Assembly: GCA_024809215.1 (NCBI GenBank) | Contig: JANUBW010000001.1 | Span: 62,001 to 126,000 of the forward strand | Direction of reading: 5' to 3' | Source: Niastella sp. OAS944 | GTDB taxonomy: Bacteria > Bacteroidota > Bacteroidia > Chitinophagales > Chitinophagaceae | DNA: 64,000 bases | In this document: piece after piece, positions 17,419 through 26,301 of the stretch | How the letters are laid out: every line of letters starts with the position of its first letter | Numbering within the stretch: the first letter of the stretch is position 1 | Notes under the pieces: generated by a model | What the model was told of the DNA's origin: nothing | The model's input: the letters and a program-made list of their open reading frames with translations, nothing else | The model's database searches: none | Translations under genes and position numbers: made by a program

Positions 17419-18420
17419 TTATTTTATTTTGATAACAACTTTACCTTTTGCACGCCCTGTTTCCACATACCCCATAGCTTCATTGGTTTGCTCAAATGGA
17501 AATACCTTGTCAATAACTGGTTTTATGATACCGGCATCAATAAGTGAAGTAATTTGGCCTAATTGAGTTCCTTCTGCCCTCATAAAAAGGAATGAATAGC
17601 TTACATTGAGTCGCTTTGCTTTTTTTCTCACTCCGGCGCTCAGCAGTTGCACTATGAATTTCATGAACCAGGGCGTTTTGATTTCTTCTGCAAAACTAGG
17701 ATCAGGCGGACCAGAGATAGAAATAAGTTTTCCCCCAGGTTTTAATATTCGCAGAGATTTTTCAAGAGTCTTTGTATCCTGACTATTCAATACGATATCG
17801 TAATCTTTCAATATTGTTTCAAAATCCTCATTCCTATAATCAATTACAATATCTGCACCGAGACTTTTGACTAAATCAATATTACCGGCACTTGTTGTGG
17901 TAGCTACAGTAGCGCCCAAATGTTTCGCTAACTGAATGGCAAATGTGCCCACGCCACCAGAACCTGCCTGGACGAAAACCCTTTGCCCTTTCTTCACATT
18001 TGCCTTTTCAACCAGCGCCTGCCATGCAGTTAAACCAACCAATGGAATAGAAGCAGCTTCTTCCATTGAAAGATTTCTAGGTTTTAACGCAACATTGTTT
18101 TCATTGATGGCAATAAGTTCTGCAAAAGTGCCAATCCTATGATCTGCCGGACGGGCATACACTTCATCGCCGGTTTTGAATTGTGTTACACCTAAGCCTA
18201 CTTTTATTACGATTCCAGCTACGTCGTGTCCCAGCGTAATAGGAGGTTTATAAGGTAGAATTAACTTAAAGTCACCGTTTTTTATTTTGGAATCCAGAAC
18301 ATTTACACTGGCAGCGTGAACCTGCACTAATACATCATTTGCCCTTAAAACCGGTTCTGCGATCTCGGCAGATTGCAAATTTTCTTTTTTGCCGTATCGG
18401 TTTATTATAAATGCTTTCAT
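17419..18420 (-). CDS. NADP-dependent quinone oxidoreductase-like alcohol dehydrogenase (MDR family)
   Basis: The 333-residue protein carries MDR features: an N-terminal GroES-like fold (LVQVHAASVNVLDSKIKNGDF, ITLGHDVAGIVIKVG), then a Rossmann domain with VFVQAGSGGVGTFAIQLAKHLGA and YDIVLNSQDTKTLEKSLRILKPGGKLISISG. The Cys/His zinc ligands of classical ADH are absent, which fits zinc-free quinone reductases. The C-terminus TGRAKGKVVIKI is typical. It probably reduces quinones or alpha,beta-unsaturated carbonyls in the cytoplasm. It sits 27 bases downstream of a hydrolase remnant, in a likely former HxlR-controlled operon. Confidence 0.9.
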   Translation of the reverse strand: MKAFIINRYGKKENLQSAEIAEPVLRANDVLVQVHAASVNVLDSKIKNGDFKLILPYKPPITLGHDVAGIVIKVGLGVTQFKTGDEVYARPADHRIGTFAELIAINENNVALKPRNLSMEEAASIPLVGLTAWQALVEKANVKKGQRVFVQAGSGGVGTFAIQLAKHLGATVATTTSAGNIDLVKSLGADIVIDYRNEDFETILKDYDIVLNSQDTKTLEKSLRILKPGGKLISISGPPDPSFAEEIKTPWFMKFIVQLLSAGVRKKAKRLNVSYSFLFMRAEGTQLGQITSLIDAGIIKPVIDKVFPFEQTNEAMGYVETGRAKGKVVIKIK

Positions 18421-18447
18421 TTTTGTTAATTGTTATTCATAAATAGC

Positions 18448-18725
18448 TTACTTCGCTAAAAACGCTAATGCACTTTTTACGAACGCCTCATGATATTGAT
18501 ACATACCACCATGGCCGGCATCTTTATATATGATTAATTCGGAATTGGGAATACGCTTGCTTAAATCATAAGTATTACTGCTCGGCACCATTCTGTCATT
18601 ATCGCCATTTGCTACTAATACAGGCTGCTTGATCACTGATAGATCTTGTGGGGGATGCGTTTGTCTTTGCCATGATTAGTAATATTATCAGGAATGTTTT
18701 TTTTCATTTTTTGCCAGAGCTTTTT
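18448..18725 (-). pseudogene. 5'-deleted, frameshifted alpha/beta hydrolase
   Basis: The C-terminal 60 residues read VLVANGDNDRMVPSSNTYDL, then AGHGGMYQYHEAFVK, which hold the catalytic Asp (GDNDRMVP) and His (AGHGG) of an alpha/beta hydrolase. Upstream, residues like KKNIPDNITNHGKDKRI continue the homologous region in another frame, so a -1 shift has occurred in the CCCCC run at 18650-18654. The nucleophile elbow and the N-terminal two-thirds are missing. The fragment abuts the SDR stop codon. Confidence 0.8.
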
Positions 18726-18729
18726 TAAA

Positions 18730-19533
18730 TTATTTCGCAGCATTCACCCTTTTCAAAACAGTACTTTCAAGTACGTTATATGCAAAACGTTGCATGGTAA
18801 GAAGCATAGAAGTTCCTTTGCCAACAGGATAACTGTATTTTGGCGCTTTTTCATTTATGATTTTCAAAACCGTATTTATAACAGGTTCTGGCCCTGGTGC
18901 ATTCTCAAATTGATTTTTAGAATAAGCTGAAATCTTTTTTCGAAATACATCATAATCTTTGATGTCACCTGTTGCGGCAGTTGAACTATTACCAATATTT
19001 GTCTTGAAGCTCGAAGGTTCAACCATGCTTACCTGTATGTTAAATTGATTTAATTCAAGTCGCAAGGCTTTGAAATATCCTTCCAACGCATGTTTTGAAG
19101 CTGCGTAATAAGCAACATTGGGAAGACTAATCAATCCAAGAATAGAACCTACGGTAATTATCTTGCCTTGCTTCTGTTTTCTGAAATGAGGCAACAACTC
19201 GTTTGTAAGTTTAACAGTGCCCCAAAAATTGGTTTCAAACTGCTGTTTGCCTATTTCAATTGTGGTTTCTTCTGCAAGCCCTGTCACTAAGTATCCTGCA
19301 TTGTTTATAAGCACATCCAATTTATTGATCTCCCTGAAGAGTTTCTTACTAAAAGACGCGATTGAGTTGTAATCGGCAATATCCAATGCCAATAATTTAA
19401 ACGGCAGTTTAGCCTTGTATTTTTCGGGGTTACGACTTGTTCCAATTACCTGGAAGCCACTTTCATGGAGCTTTTGGGCAGTCAGCAATCCAAAACCTGA
19501 AGAAGCTCCTGTTATTAATATTGCTTGTTTCAT
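18730..19533 (-). CDS. SDR-family oxidoreductase, 267 aa
   Basis: Classical SDR motifs are all present: ILITGASSGFGLLTAQ (TGxxxGxG cofactor site), DVLINNAGYLVTG (NNAG), IITVGSILGLISLPNVAYYAASKHALEG (catalytic Ser, Tyr and Lys in YxASK order), and VSMVEPSSFKTNIG. The length is normal. It probably uses NADP(H); the substrate is unknown. It is divergent from an HxlR regulator (19624) and lies upstream of the broken hydrolase and the quinone oxidoreductase, suggesting one detoxification-type operon under HxlR control. Confidence 0.92.
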   Translation of the reverse strand: MKQAILITGASSGFGLLTAQKLHESGFQVIGTSRNPEKYKAKLPFKLLALDIADYNSIASFSKKLFREINKLDVLINNAGYLVTGLAEETTIEIGKQQFETNFWGTVKLTNELLPHFRKQKQGKIITVGSILGLISLPNVAYYAASKHALEGYFKALRLELNQFNIQVSMVEPSSFKTNIGNSSTAATGDIKDYDVFRKKISAYSKNQFENAPGPEPVINTVLKIINEKAPKYSYPVGKGTSMLLTMQRFAYNVLESTVLKRVNAAK

Positions 19534-19554
19534 GTCTCAACGTTTTGTAATTTT

Positions 19555-19603
19555 ACTTGCATATTGCAAGTGCAAATGTAAACATTACTTGCAATATGCA
19601 AGT
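19555..19603. promoter_or_regulatory. HxlR operator: 17-bp inverted repeat
   Basis: ACTTGCATATTGCAAGT (19555-19571) and its exact reverse complement ACTTGCAATATGCAAGT (19587-19603) are separated by 15 bases. Each arm is itself nearly palindromic. The pair brackets the SDR promoter, an arrangement expected for a dimeric winged-helix repressor binding two sites. Confidence 0.8.
19573..19601 (-). promoter_or_regulatory. Bacteroidota-type promoter for the SDR gene
   Basis: Minus strand TTG (19601-19599), 18-base spacer, TACATTTG (19580-19573). It lies between and inside the arms of the 17-bp inverted repeat, so a bound regulator would block polymerase. Confidence 0.65.
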
Positions 19604-19623
19604 AATTATTTGAAATATATGTT

Positions 19624-20031
19624 ATGAACAAAACGAAAAAAAGATCAGATTGCCCTATCAGCAACTCCCTTGACATATGGGGAGATAAGTGGTCGCTGTT
19701 GATCATCAGGGATTTAATGTTTGCAAAAGAGTGTACCTATGGCGACTTTCTAAAAGCTGACGAACGAATTGCCACAAATATTTTGGCTTCAAGGCTACAA
19801 GCTCTGGAAGAAAATAAGATGATTGAAAAATTAGACCATCCGGATAGTAAAGTAAAAGTGTTATACAGGCTAACCAAAAAAGGAATTGACCTAATGCCTG
19901 TACTGATTGAAATACATCTATGGGCGGAAAAATATTTTCCTATACCAGAAGACAGAAAGGCGATGTTGAAAGAAGTAAAAAAGGATAAGGCAGGATTTAT
20001 TAAAGCGAAGTCAAAAGAATTGATGGGTTAA
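19624..20031 (+). CDS. HxlR-family winged-helix transcriptional regulator
   Basis: The 135-residue protein matches the family: CPISNSLDIWGDKWSLLIIRDLMFAKECTYGDFLKADERIATNILASRLQALEENKMIEK followed by a KVLYRLTKKGIDLMPVL wing and dimer helix. It has an ~25-residue Lys-rich C-terminal extension. The conserved Cys follows the Lys/Arg-rich start. It likely binds the 17-bp inverted repeat upstream and controls both itself and the divergent SDR operon. This is the second SDR/HxlR divergent pair in the window. Confidence 0.93.
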   Translation: MNKTKKRSDCPISNSLDIWGDKWSLLIIRDLMFAKECTYGDFLKADERIATNILASRLQALEENKMIEKLDHPDSKVKVLYRLTKKGIDLMPVLIEIHLWAEKYFPIPEDRKAMLKEVKKDKAGFIKAKSKELMG

Positions 20032-20159
20032 AGCAGTATGCTAACGCTAAATAATATTTTCCGAACTTAAGTGGATTCGAACTTCCTGTAACCGTTACTA
20101 GGAGAATTAATGCGTCTTTTTTACTTTCTGTTGCCGTTTGATTTCGCTACTTTGCGAAC

Positions 20160-20738
20160 ATGTATGATGTTTTTCAGCAATATCTCAACAACAAGATTAC
20201 GCTGACCGATGAAGAAGCCTTCCAAATCAGGCAATGTGCGCTTTTCAAAAAGATCAGAAAGCGCCAATATCTTTTACAGGAAGGCGATGTGTGGAGATAT
20301 GATGCGTTTATAGCCAGGGGATGCATCCGTTCTTACTCCATTGACGAGAACGGTGTTGAACATGTTATTGGGTTTGGTATTGAGAACTGGTGGATCGGAG
20401 ACCGGGAAAGCCTGCTTTCGGGCCAACCCTCCAGATTCAATATCGATGCAGTGGAAGATAGCGAGGTCATTCTGTTCACGCACACCAAATTTGAGGAACT
20501 CTGTGCGTCCATTCCCGTTTTTGGCCACATGATCAACCAGATACTCCAAAGAAGCTTCATTGCCTCGCAAAACCGCATCCAGGCGGCGCTCAGTAATACA
20601 GCGGAGGAAAAGTACCTGGCATTCATAGAAAAGTATTCCGCCTTTGTAAACCGGCTTCCCTTGAGTATGATCGCTTCCTATCTGGGGATCACTCCTGAAA
20701 CGCTCAGCAGGATCAGGAAAACTGTGGGCAGAAAGTGA
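20160..20738 (+). CDS. Crp/Fnr-family transcriptional regulator
   Basis: The 192-residue protein has a cyclic-nucleotide-binding-like beta roll (FKKIRKRQYLLQEGDVWRYDAFIARGCIRSYSIDENGVEHVIGFGIENWWIGDRESLLSGQPSRFNIDAVED in sequence) and a short C-terminal helix-turn-helix (PLSMIASYLGITPETLSRIRK). There are no Cys ligands of Fnr type and no clear cAMP-binding RxS pair, so the ligand is unknown. This reduced form is common in Bacteroidota. It stands upstream of and parallel to the VOC/NTF2 gene and may control it. Confidence 0.9.
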   Translation: MYDVFQQYLNNKITLTDEEAFQIRQCALFKKIRKRQYLLQEGDVWRYDAFIARGCIRSYSIDENGVEHVIGFGIENWWIGDRESLLSGQPSRFNIDAVEDSEVILFTHTKFEELCASIPVFGHMINQILQRSFIASQNRIQAALSNTAEEKYLAFIEKYSAFVNRLPLSMIASYLGITPETLSRIRKTVGRK

Positions 20739-20832
20739 TCAGCAGGAAGTGCGCACCGCCTTATACGTTTGATCTATGTCAAGTTTTTTTTATCCTGCCT
20801 CAATTTCCAGGGCAAACGGTTGATCCATTTTT

Positions 20833-21903
20833 GTGATGTCAAACAAACAGACATCTTCAAAAATAACAACCATGTTTAAGGGAATTTTCATTAGCAGTAT
20901 AAACACCATTTTCGAAAAACTTACAGGTCTCCCATTTCCGGGTAGATCAATCTTGTTTGTTACATTCTTCTATTTCACCATCCAGCCCCTGAAGGCTCAG
21001 CAAAAGGCGGGTATTCTGGGTGTAGACCATATTGGCATCAATGTGCCGGATCTAAAACAGGGTGTTGATTTTTTTACTGAGGTTTTAGGCTTTACGCCTG
21101 TAACTCAGATCGGCCCTATAGACCTCAATGAAGGATGGAAAACGTCAAACCGATTAAGCGCTTCCACAAAATCTGTTACCATAAAAATGGTGCGCGCCGG
21201 CACGGGGGCTAATATTGAATTGTTTGAATATAAGCCGAAGCTCCAGCGCACTCAACAACCGGGTGGTGATGGTCCTGGTACTACGCACATCGCTTTTTAT
21301 ACCGATGATATCCGCACCGCAGTTGCCTATTTAAGGTCAAAGGCCGTGAAGATCATCGGCGAGCCCTTCTTAACTCCTTTTGGCGATACAAAAGGCGAAA
21401 CCTGGGTTTATTTTGAAACACCCTGGGGCTCAAAAATGGAACTAACATCTTATCCCGATGGGAAGGCTTATGAAAAAAATAACCCGAAGGTTTTATTATG
21501 GTCGCCCAAAAATTATGAACTTGAACCACAAAAAACAAAAGAAATGACAATCGCAGCAATCATTGCAATAGTAGAACAGCATATCGCTTTATGGAACGAA
21601 CACGATGCGCAAAAGCGTGCTGAGATCGCGGAAAAGATCTATGCTCCGGATATAGAAATGGTAGACCGGCATTTTACAGCTATCGGTGCCGAAAAGATCG
21701 ACTCTTTTATCCGAGATCTCCAACAGAAAAATCCTGCTGCGCGTTTCACTCATCAGAAAGCCATCGATGCACACACCAACCTGGGCCGCCTGTTCTGGCA
21801 ATTCGGTACGGCGGATAAACCGGATATGGTTACCGGGATGGACCTGTTCGTACTCGACAATAACCTGGTAAAGAAGCTGTATGTTTTTGTAAATGATAAA
21901 TGA
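20833..21903 (+). CDS. Exported VOC (glyoxalase-fold) protein fused to an NTF2-like domain
   Basis: The 356-residue frame begins at 20833; ATG 20872 (MFKGIFISSINTIF) is the more likely start. A hydrophobic segment (ILFVTFFYFTIQPLKAQQ) predicts export. Residues ~62-210 are a VOC domain: GVDHIGINVPDLKQGVDFFTEVLGF, GTTHIAFYTDDIRTAVAYLRSK, WVYFETPWGSKMELTSYP. Residues ~235-356 are NTF2/SnoaL-like (IVEQHIALWNEHDAQKRAEIAEKIYAPDIEMVDRHFTAIGAEKI in order). Each domain usually stands alone; the fusion suggests one binding or isomerase function, not identified. Metal-binding His and Glu residues of the VOC fold appear kept. Confidence 0.85.
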   Translation: MMSNKQTSSKITTMFKGIFISSINTIFEKLTGLPFPGRSILFVTFFYFTIQPLKAQQKAGILGVDHIGINVPDLKQGVDFFTEVLGFTPVTQIGPIDLNEGWKTSNRLSASTKSVTIKMVRAGTGANIELFEYKPKLQRTQQPGGDGPGTTHIAFYTDDIRTAVAYLRSKAVKIIGEPFLTPFGDTKGETWVYFETPWGSKMELTSYPDGKAYEKNNPKVLLWSPKNYELEPQKTKEMTIAAIIAIVEQHIALWNEHDAQKRAEIAEKIYAPDIEMVDRHFTAIGAEKIDSFIRDLQQKNPAARFTHQKAIDAHTNLGRLFWQFGTADKPDMVTGMDLFVLDNNLVKKLYVFVNDK

Positions 21904-21954
21904 TATTAAAAGAGATCGCCGGAGCTGGAAACTCCGGCGATCATTTCATACTAT

Positions 21955-22383
21955 TTAAAAAACGCCAAGCTGCTTCAGCAAGACCGTTGCGGCAGTGTAA
22001 CAATGAAAAAACTTAACCTTACCATTTTCCAGCAAAAAGAAATCAGCGCAAGGGGTTACCATGCGTTTTCCGGTTGCAGGGATGGTTCCTGATGGAAGTA
22101 CAAGAGGGCCATTATGGGTGCCATTCAACGAGAGCTCCACAATTACCATATTCTGTGCATCTGCCGGATACACGCGCAGCAATTCACGATGCATATCAGG
22201 GAAAGCGGTTGCATAAATATCTACAACGGTACCCGTATCTTTCCCATAATATTTTTTGTCTGCAGAAACGTCCCAAAAATAGCCGTCATCAGCGAATAGC
22301 GATGCGAATGCTTTTGAGTCTTGTCTTTCCGCCACCTCATAAAGATGCCGGATGATCTGTTCGTTTGATTGATTGTTTGCCAT
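21955..22383 (-). CDS. Nuclear transport factor 2 (NTF2/SnoaL)-like protein
   Basis: With ATG at 22383 the product is 142 residues and starts MANNQSNEQIIRHLYEVAER. An upstream frame to 22470 adds 29 residues without homology. The pattern is NTF2-like: DSKAFASLFADDGYFWDVSA, YYGKDTGTVVDIYATAFPDMHREL, VELSLNGTHNGPLVLPSGTIPATGKRMVTPCADFFLLENGKVKFFHCY. It has no assigned reaction. It converges with the VOC/NTF2 gene, whose own C-terminal domain is of the same superfamily. Confidence 0.85.
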   Translation of the reverse strand: MANNQSNEQIIRHLYEVAERQDSKAFASLFADDGYFWDVSADKKYYGKDTGTVVDIYATAFPDMHRELLRVYPADAQNMVIVELSLNGTHNGPLVLPSGTIPATGKRMVTPCADFFLLENGKVKFFHCYTAATVLLKQLGVF

Positions 22384-22684
22384 TACACTTATTTTGTTAT
22401 CCGGCAAACCTATAGACTGTTTAAAACAAGAAAATTGATATAAGGCAAAAAATAAACTGACATAGATCAACTACATAAAGCCTGACCGATCTATCTCTCG
22501 CCCTACAATGCACTTTTCACTATATATAGGCAAGTCATCTGGTTATTTAAGTTAAAAGTGCTTTATTTATTCTCGCGAACAATGCAAACCAAAAAAGAAC
22601 CATCCGACCTTTCCCCATAGGGCAAGGCTTTGTAGCTTCTATTACCTTTTGGAATTTTTATTAACGCCACTGGGCAAACGGCAA

Positions 22685-22915
22685 ATGGCTTTTGATAAAT
22701 TGTTAAAACGAAAATCAACGCCTGCTGTGTCGCTCGAACTAACAGACAGGGAAAGGGAAATTGCGCAATTAATTGCAAACGGCCTTACTTCCAAGCAGGT
22801 TGCCCGCAAACTTTCCATCGGCGTTGAAACCGTAAAAACACACCGCCGTCGCATGTTGCAAAAAAACAATATCAGCAACTTCCCGCATTTGGTTTTTTTG
22901 ATGAATAAAGCATAA
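22685..22915 (+). CDS. LuxR-type helix-turn-helix protein (short, probably truncated)
   Basis: From ATG 22685 it encodes 76 residues; a TTG at 22649 would give 88. LTDREREIAQLIANGLTSKQVARKLSIGVETVKTHRRRML is a complete GerE/LuxR domain. No sensor or receiver domain precedes it, and the ~180 bases upstream contain stops in all frames, so this is probably the surviving C-terminal end of a PAS-LuxR or response regulator. Small stand-alone LuxR proteins do exist, so function is open. Confidence 0.65.
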   Translation: MAFDKLLKRKSTPAVSLELTDREREIAQLIANGLTSKQVARKLSIGVETVKTHRRRMLQKNNISNFPHLVFLMNKA

Positions 22916-22944
22916 GAGCCGATTATTGTACCTCTTTTGGGGGA

Positions 22945-22975
22945 TTGTCTTTTCTCATTCGGCATTTTAATTTTG
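22945..22975 (+). promoter_or_regulatory. Bacteroidota-type promoter for the repeat protein gene
   Basis: TTG (22945-22947), 20-base spacer, TAATTTTG (22968-22975). It lies 41 bases before the ATG at 23017. Confidence 0.6.
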
Positions 22976-23016
22976 CTCACTACACTATTTGACAATCAAA
23001 TCCCAAAACAAATCCG

Positions 23017-26000
23017 GTGATGAGAAAAAAGCCCTGTACCCTGCTGGCAACGATGTTGTTCTTAAGTATTTGTTCCTTTGCCCAGCAATTCTCATTGGTT
23101 AAAGATATTAATACCACGATCAATACCACTGGCTCTGGGCCCACGTACATTACCAATGTGAACGGCACGGCATATTTTTCAGCCAATGTCCCCACTACCG
23201 GCATCGAATTATGGAAAAGCGATGGGACAGCGGCAGGTACCGTATTGGTAAAAGATATTTACCCAGGGGCAAACGGCAGCGCACCGCAAAATTTAACCAA
23301 TGTAAACGGCATATTGTATTTTATAGCCAGCGATGGAATGAGTGGCACAGAGCTCTGGAAAAGTGATGGCACTGAAGCAGGTACAGTATTGGTAAAAGAT
23401 ATTTATCCCGGCGCAAATAACGGCGGCGTAAGTGTTTTAACCAATATAAATGGTACTTTATTTTTCAATGCTAATGACGGAGTAAATGGTGCTGAGCTCT
23501 GGAAAAGCGATGGCACTGCGGCAGGCACAGTAATGGTAAAAGATGTTAATCCTGGTTCAGCCAATAGCTCGCCGCAAAGTTTAGCCAATGTAAATGGTGT
23601 TTTATACTTCGTGGCAAATAATGGGGTCAATGGCGCCGAACTTTGGAAAAGCGACGGCACTGCTGCCGGTACCGTAGTGGTAAAAGATATTTACCCGGGG
23701 ACAAGCAGCAGCGCACCGACAAATTTAACCAATGTAAACGGTACATTGTTTTTTACTGCTACTGATGGAACAAATGGCGTAGAACTTTGGAAAAGTGATG
23801 GCGCTGCTGTTGGTACAGTATTGGTAAAAGATATTTATCCGGGCACAAACAGCAGCTCACCCCTAAATTTAACCAAAGTAAACAGCGCACTGTTTTTCAC
23901 TGCTAGTAATGGAACGAATGGCATAGAGCTTTGGAAAAGCGACGGCACTACTGCCGGTACGGTATTGGTAAAAGATATCTTTACGGGGGCAAGCAGCAGC
24001 GCACCGGCAAATTTAACCAATGTAAACGGTACATTGTTTTTTACTGCTACTGATGGAACAAATGGCGTAGAACTTTGGAAAAGTGATGGCGCTGCTGTTG
24101 GTACAGTATTGGTAAAAGATATTTATCCGGGCACAAACAGCAGCATACCCCTAAATTTAACCAAAGTAAACAGCGCACTGTTTTTTACTCCTAATAATGG
24201 AACGAATGGCATAGAGCTTTGGAAAAGCGACGGCACTACTGCCGGTACGGTATTGGTAAAAGATATCTTTACGGGAAGCACTCAATCAAACCTGAATTAC
24301 TTAACTGATGTAAATGGGGCATTGTTTTGCCGCGCCTCTGATGGAAGCACGGGCAATGAATTGTGGAAAAGTGATGGTACTGCAGCGGGTACGTTATTGG
24401 TGAAAGATATTTATGCAGGAACCAAAAGCAGTTCCCCGCAGGCTTTAACAGTAGTTAATAGCACTTTATTCTTCAAAGCAACAGATGAAGTTAACGGCAT
24501 AGAGTTATGGAAGAGTGATGGAACTGCTGGGGGAACAGTTATGGTAAAAGACATTAACCCGGGTGCAGGCAACTCTGATGTTGCTTATCTCGCTAATATG
24601 AATGGAACTCTATACTTCACCGCTTTTGATGGCACAAATGGGTACGAGCTGTGGAAGAGCGATGGCTCAACAGCCGGTACCGTTATGATAAAAGATATTT
24701 ATGCAGGAGGAAGCAGCGGAAGTCCCCGGTTTTTTACATATATAAATGGGACCGTGTTTTTCTGGGCAACTGATGCAGCTAATGGCAGTGAACTATGGAA
24801 AACGGATGGCACTACCGCAGGCACTGTGTTGGTAAAAGATATCTGTCCCGGACCAGCAGGCAGCAGCCCGGGAAGCTTAATCAATGTAAATGGTGTTTTG
24901 TATTTCACGGCTACTGATGGAACAAATGGTGTAGAGCTTTGGAAAAGTGATGGCACTGCAGCCGGTACAGTGTTGGTGAAAGATATTTATCCGGGAGCTA
25001 ATGGCAGTTCGCCACAATATTTAACCAATTTAAATGGAACTTTATTTTTCCAGGCTATGGACCCAACCTATGGACCCGAATTATGGAAAAGCGATGGCAC
25101 AGCAGCTGGTACCGTTATGGTAAAGGATATTTATCCCGGTTCGCCCGGTGCTAATTGTTCATATCTAACGAATATTAATGGTACACTTTATTTTACGGCG
25201 CTTACAGCTATCGGCTATGAACTTTGGAAAAGTGATGGCACTGGAACAGGCACCGTGTTGGTAAAAGACATCGTTCCAGGAGGAGGAAGCAGCTATCCGC
25301 AAAATTTTGCGGAAGTAAACGGAACTGTATTTTTTATGGGCGTCGATGATGGCAATGTTAACTGGGAATTATGGAAAACCGATGGAACTGATGCAGGAAC
25401 GGTGCTGGTGAAAGAAATTTTGCCCGGTAGCAACGGTTCTTCTCCCAGTTATTTAACAGCCGTAGGCGACAAGCTTGTTTTCCAGGCAAATGACGGCATT
25501 CATGGTATGGAAGTATGGAGTAGCAATGGCACGGAGGCGGGTACCTCGTTATTACAGGATATAGTAAATCCCGGTGGCAGCGGAATTGGAAGCTTTGTGG
25601 TGGCCGGAACAAAAATATTTGCTGTGGCAACTACTGAGGAATACAGCACTGAATTGTATGCAGCTGATATTGCAAGCATCCTTCCGCTTCATTTTTTGGA
25701 ATTCAACGGCCGGGTGATAAACGATGATGCCTCGCTCACCTGGAAAACTGAAAACGAAGAGAATGCTAATAAGTTTATTATTGAAAGAAGTGTGGATGGA
25801 AGGAATTTTAAACCTGTTGGAGAAGTAATGGCTTACAATACATCCGGCTGGCATCAATACAACTTTACAGACCCAGCGGTTACCAACCTTTCCGTAAACA
25901 GGGTTCATTACCGGCTTAAACAGGTAGATAAAGATGCAAGGTTTATTTATTCCAAAACGGTAATGTTGCCGCTAAAAGGAAAACCCGGAATGTTAATTTA

Positions 26001-26232
26001 TCCTAACCCGGTAAGAGATATACTGAACCTAACAGTGAAAACGACACAAATTGGACAATTGAAAATTGAAATTATTGATAACAGCGGCAGATTAATGAAA
26101 CAGGAAGTAAAAAATATTTTACCCGGTAGCAACAGTTTCAGCATTCAAACAAAAGAGCTTACCGCAGGAGCATATCAATTAATAATAAAAGGTGAAACCA
26201 TTTACGAAATAGAACATTTTATAAAGCAATAA
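23017..26232 (+). CDS. Secreted ELWKSDGT-repeat protein with T9SS C-terminal sorting domain
   Basis: The 1071-residue protein has a signal peptide (MRKKPCTLLATMLFLSICSFAQ) and then 17 copies of a ~48-residue repeat with the core ELWKSDGTxAGTVLVKDIYPG followed by a LTNVNGxLYFxAxDG strand pair; the last copy (EVWSSNGTEAGT) is degenerate. Such repeats form beta-propeller-like surface proteins. Residues ~890-985 are an Ig-like linker with FIIERSVDGRNF and YRLKQVDKD, and the last ~80 residues (LIYPNPVRDILNL ... GAYQLIIKGE) are a type A T9SS sorting domain. It should be exported to the surface; its ligand is unknown. Confidence 0.92.
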   Translation: MMRKKPCTLLATMLFLSICSFAQQFSLVKDINTTINTTGSGPTYITNVNGTAYFSANVPTTGIELWKSDGTAAGTVLVKDIYPGANGSAPQNLTNVNGILYFIASDGMSGTELWKSDGTEAGTVLVKDIYPGANNGGVSVLTNINGTLFFNANDGVNGAELWKSDGTAAGTVMVKDVNPGSANSSPQSLANVNGVLYFVANNGVNGAELWKSDGTAAGTVVVKDIYPGTSSSAPTNLTNVNGTLFFTATDGTNGVELWKSDGAAVGTVLVKDIYPGTNSSSPLNLTKVNSALFFTASNGTNGIELWKSDGTTAGTVLVKDIFTGASSSAPANLTNVNGTLFFTATDGTNGVELWKSDGAAVGTVLVKDIYPGTNSSIPLNLTKVNSALFFTPNNGTNGIELWKSDGTTAGTVLVKDIFTGSTQSNLNYLTDVNGALFCRASDGSTGNELWKSDGTAAGTLLVKDIYAGTKSSSPQALTVVNSTLFFKATDEVNGIELWKSDGTAGGTVMVKDINPGAGNSDVAYLANMNGTLYFTAFDGTNGYELWKSDGSTAGTVMIKDIYAGGSSGSPRFFTYINGTVFFWATDAANGSELWKTDGTTAGTVLVKDICPGPAGSSPGSLINVNGVLYFTATDGTNGVELWKSDGTAAGTVLVKDIYPGANGSSPQYLTNLNGTLFFQAMDPTYGPELWKSDGTAAGTVMVKDIYPGSPGANCSYLTNINGTLYFTALTAIGYELWKSDGTGTGTVLVKDIVPGGGSSYPQNFAEVNGTVFFMGVDDGNVNWELWKTDGTDAGTVLVKEILPGSNGSSPSYLTAVGDKLVFQANDGIHGMEVWSSNGTEAGTSLLQDIVNPGGSGIGSFVVAGTKIFAVATTEEYSTELYAADIASILPLHFLEFNGRVINDDASLTWKTENEENANKFIIERSVDGRNFKPVGEVMAYNTSGWHQYNFTDPAVTNLSVNRVHYRLKQVDKDARFIYSKTVMLPLKGKPGMLIYPNPVRDILNLTVKTTQIGQLKIEIIDNSGRLMKQEVKNILPGSNSFSIQTKELTAGAYQLIIKGETIYEIEHFIKQ
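23702..24275 (+). repeat. 288-bp in-frame tandem duplication inside the repeat gene
   Basis: Bases 23702-23987 recur almost unchanged at 23990-24275, an offset of 288 bases or exactly two 48-codon repeats. The copies differ at only a few bases (for example CAGCTCACCC versus CAGCATACCC), far fewer than between other repeats of the gene, so the duplication is recent. Confidence 0.85.
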
Positions 26233-26265
26233 GTAAAGTGTAAGTAAATAGTATAGAGTGTAATA

Positions 26266-26298
26266 CAAAAAAGCGACCTCTTACGAGATCGCTTTTTA
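26266..26298 (+). terminator. Rho-independent terminator
   Basis: AAAAAGCGACCTC pairs with GAGATCGCTTTTT around TTAC with one mismatch, followed by a T run within the stem end. It ends the repeat-protein transcript; dispersed repeat copy C begins four bases later. Confidence 0.8.
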
Positions 26299-26301
26299 TA
26301 A

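Noticed and set aside
22563-22778. 71-codon minus-strand frame opposite the LuxR gene
   Set aside because: Overlaps a clear LuxR helix-turn-helix on the other strand and has no family.
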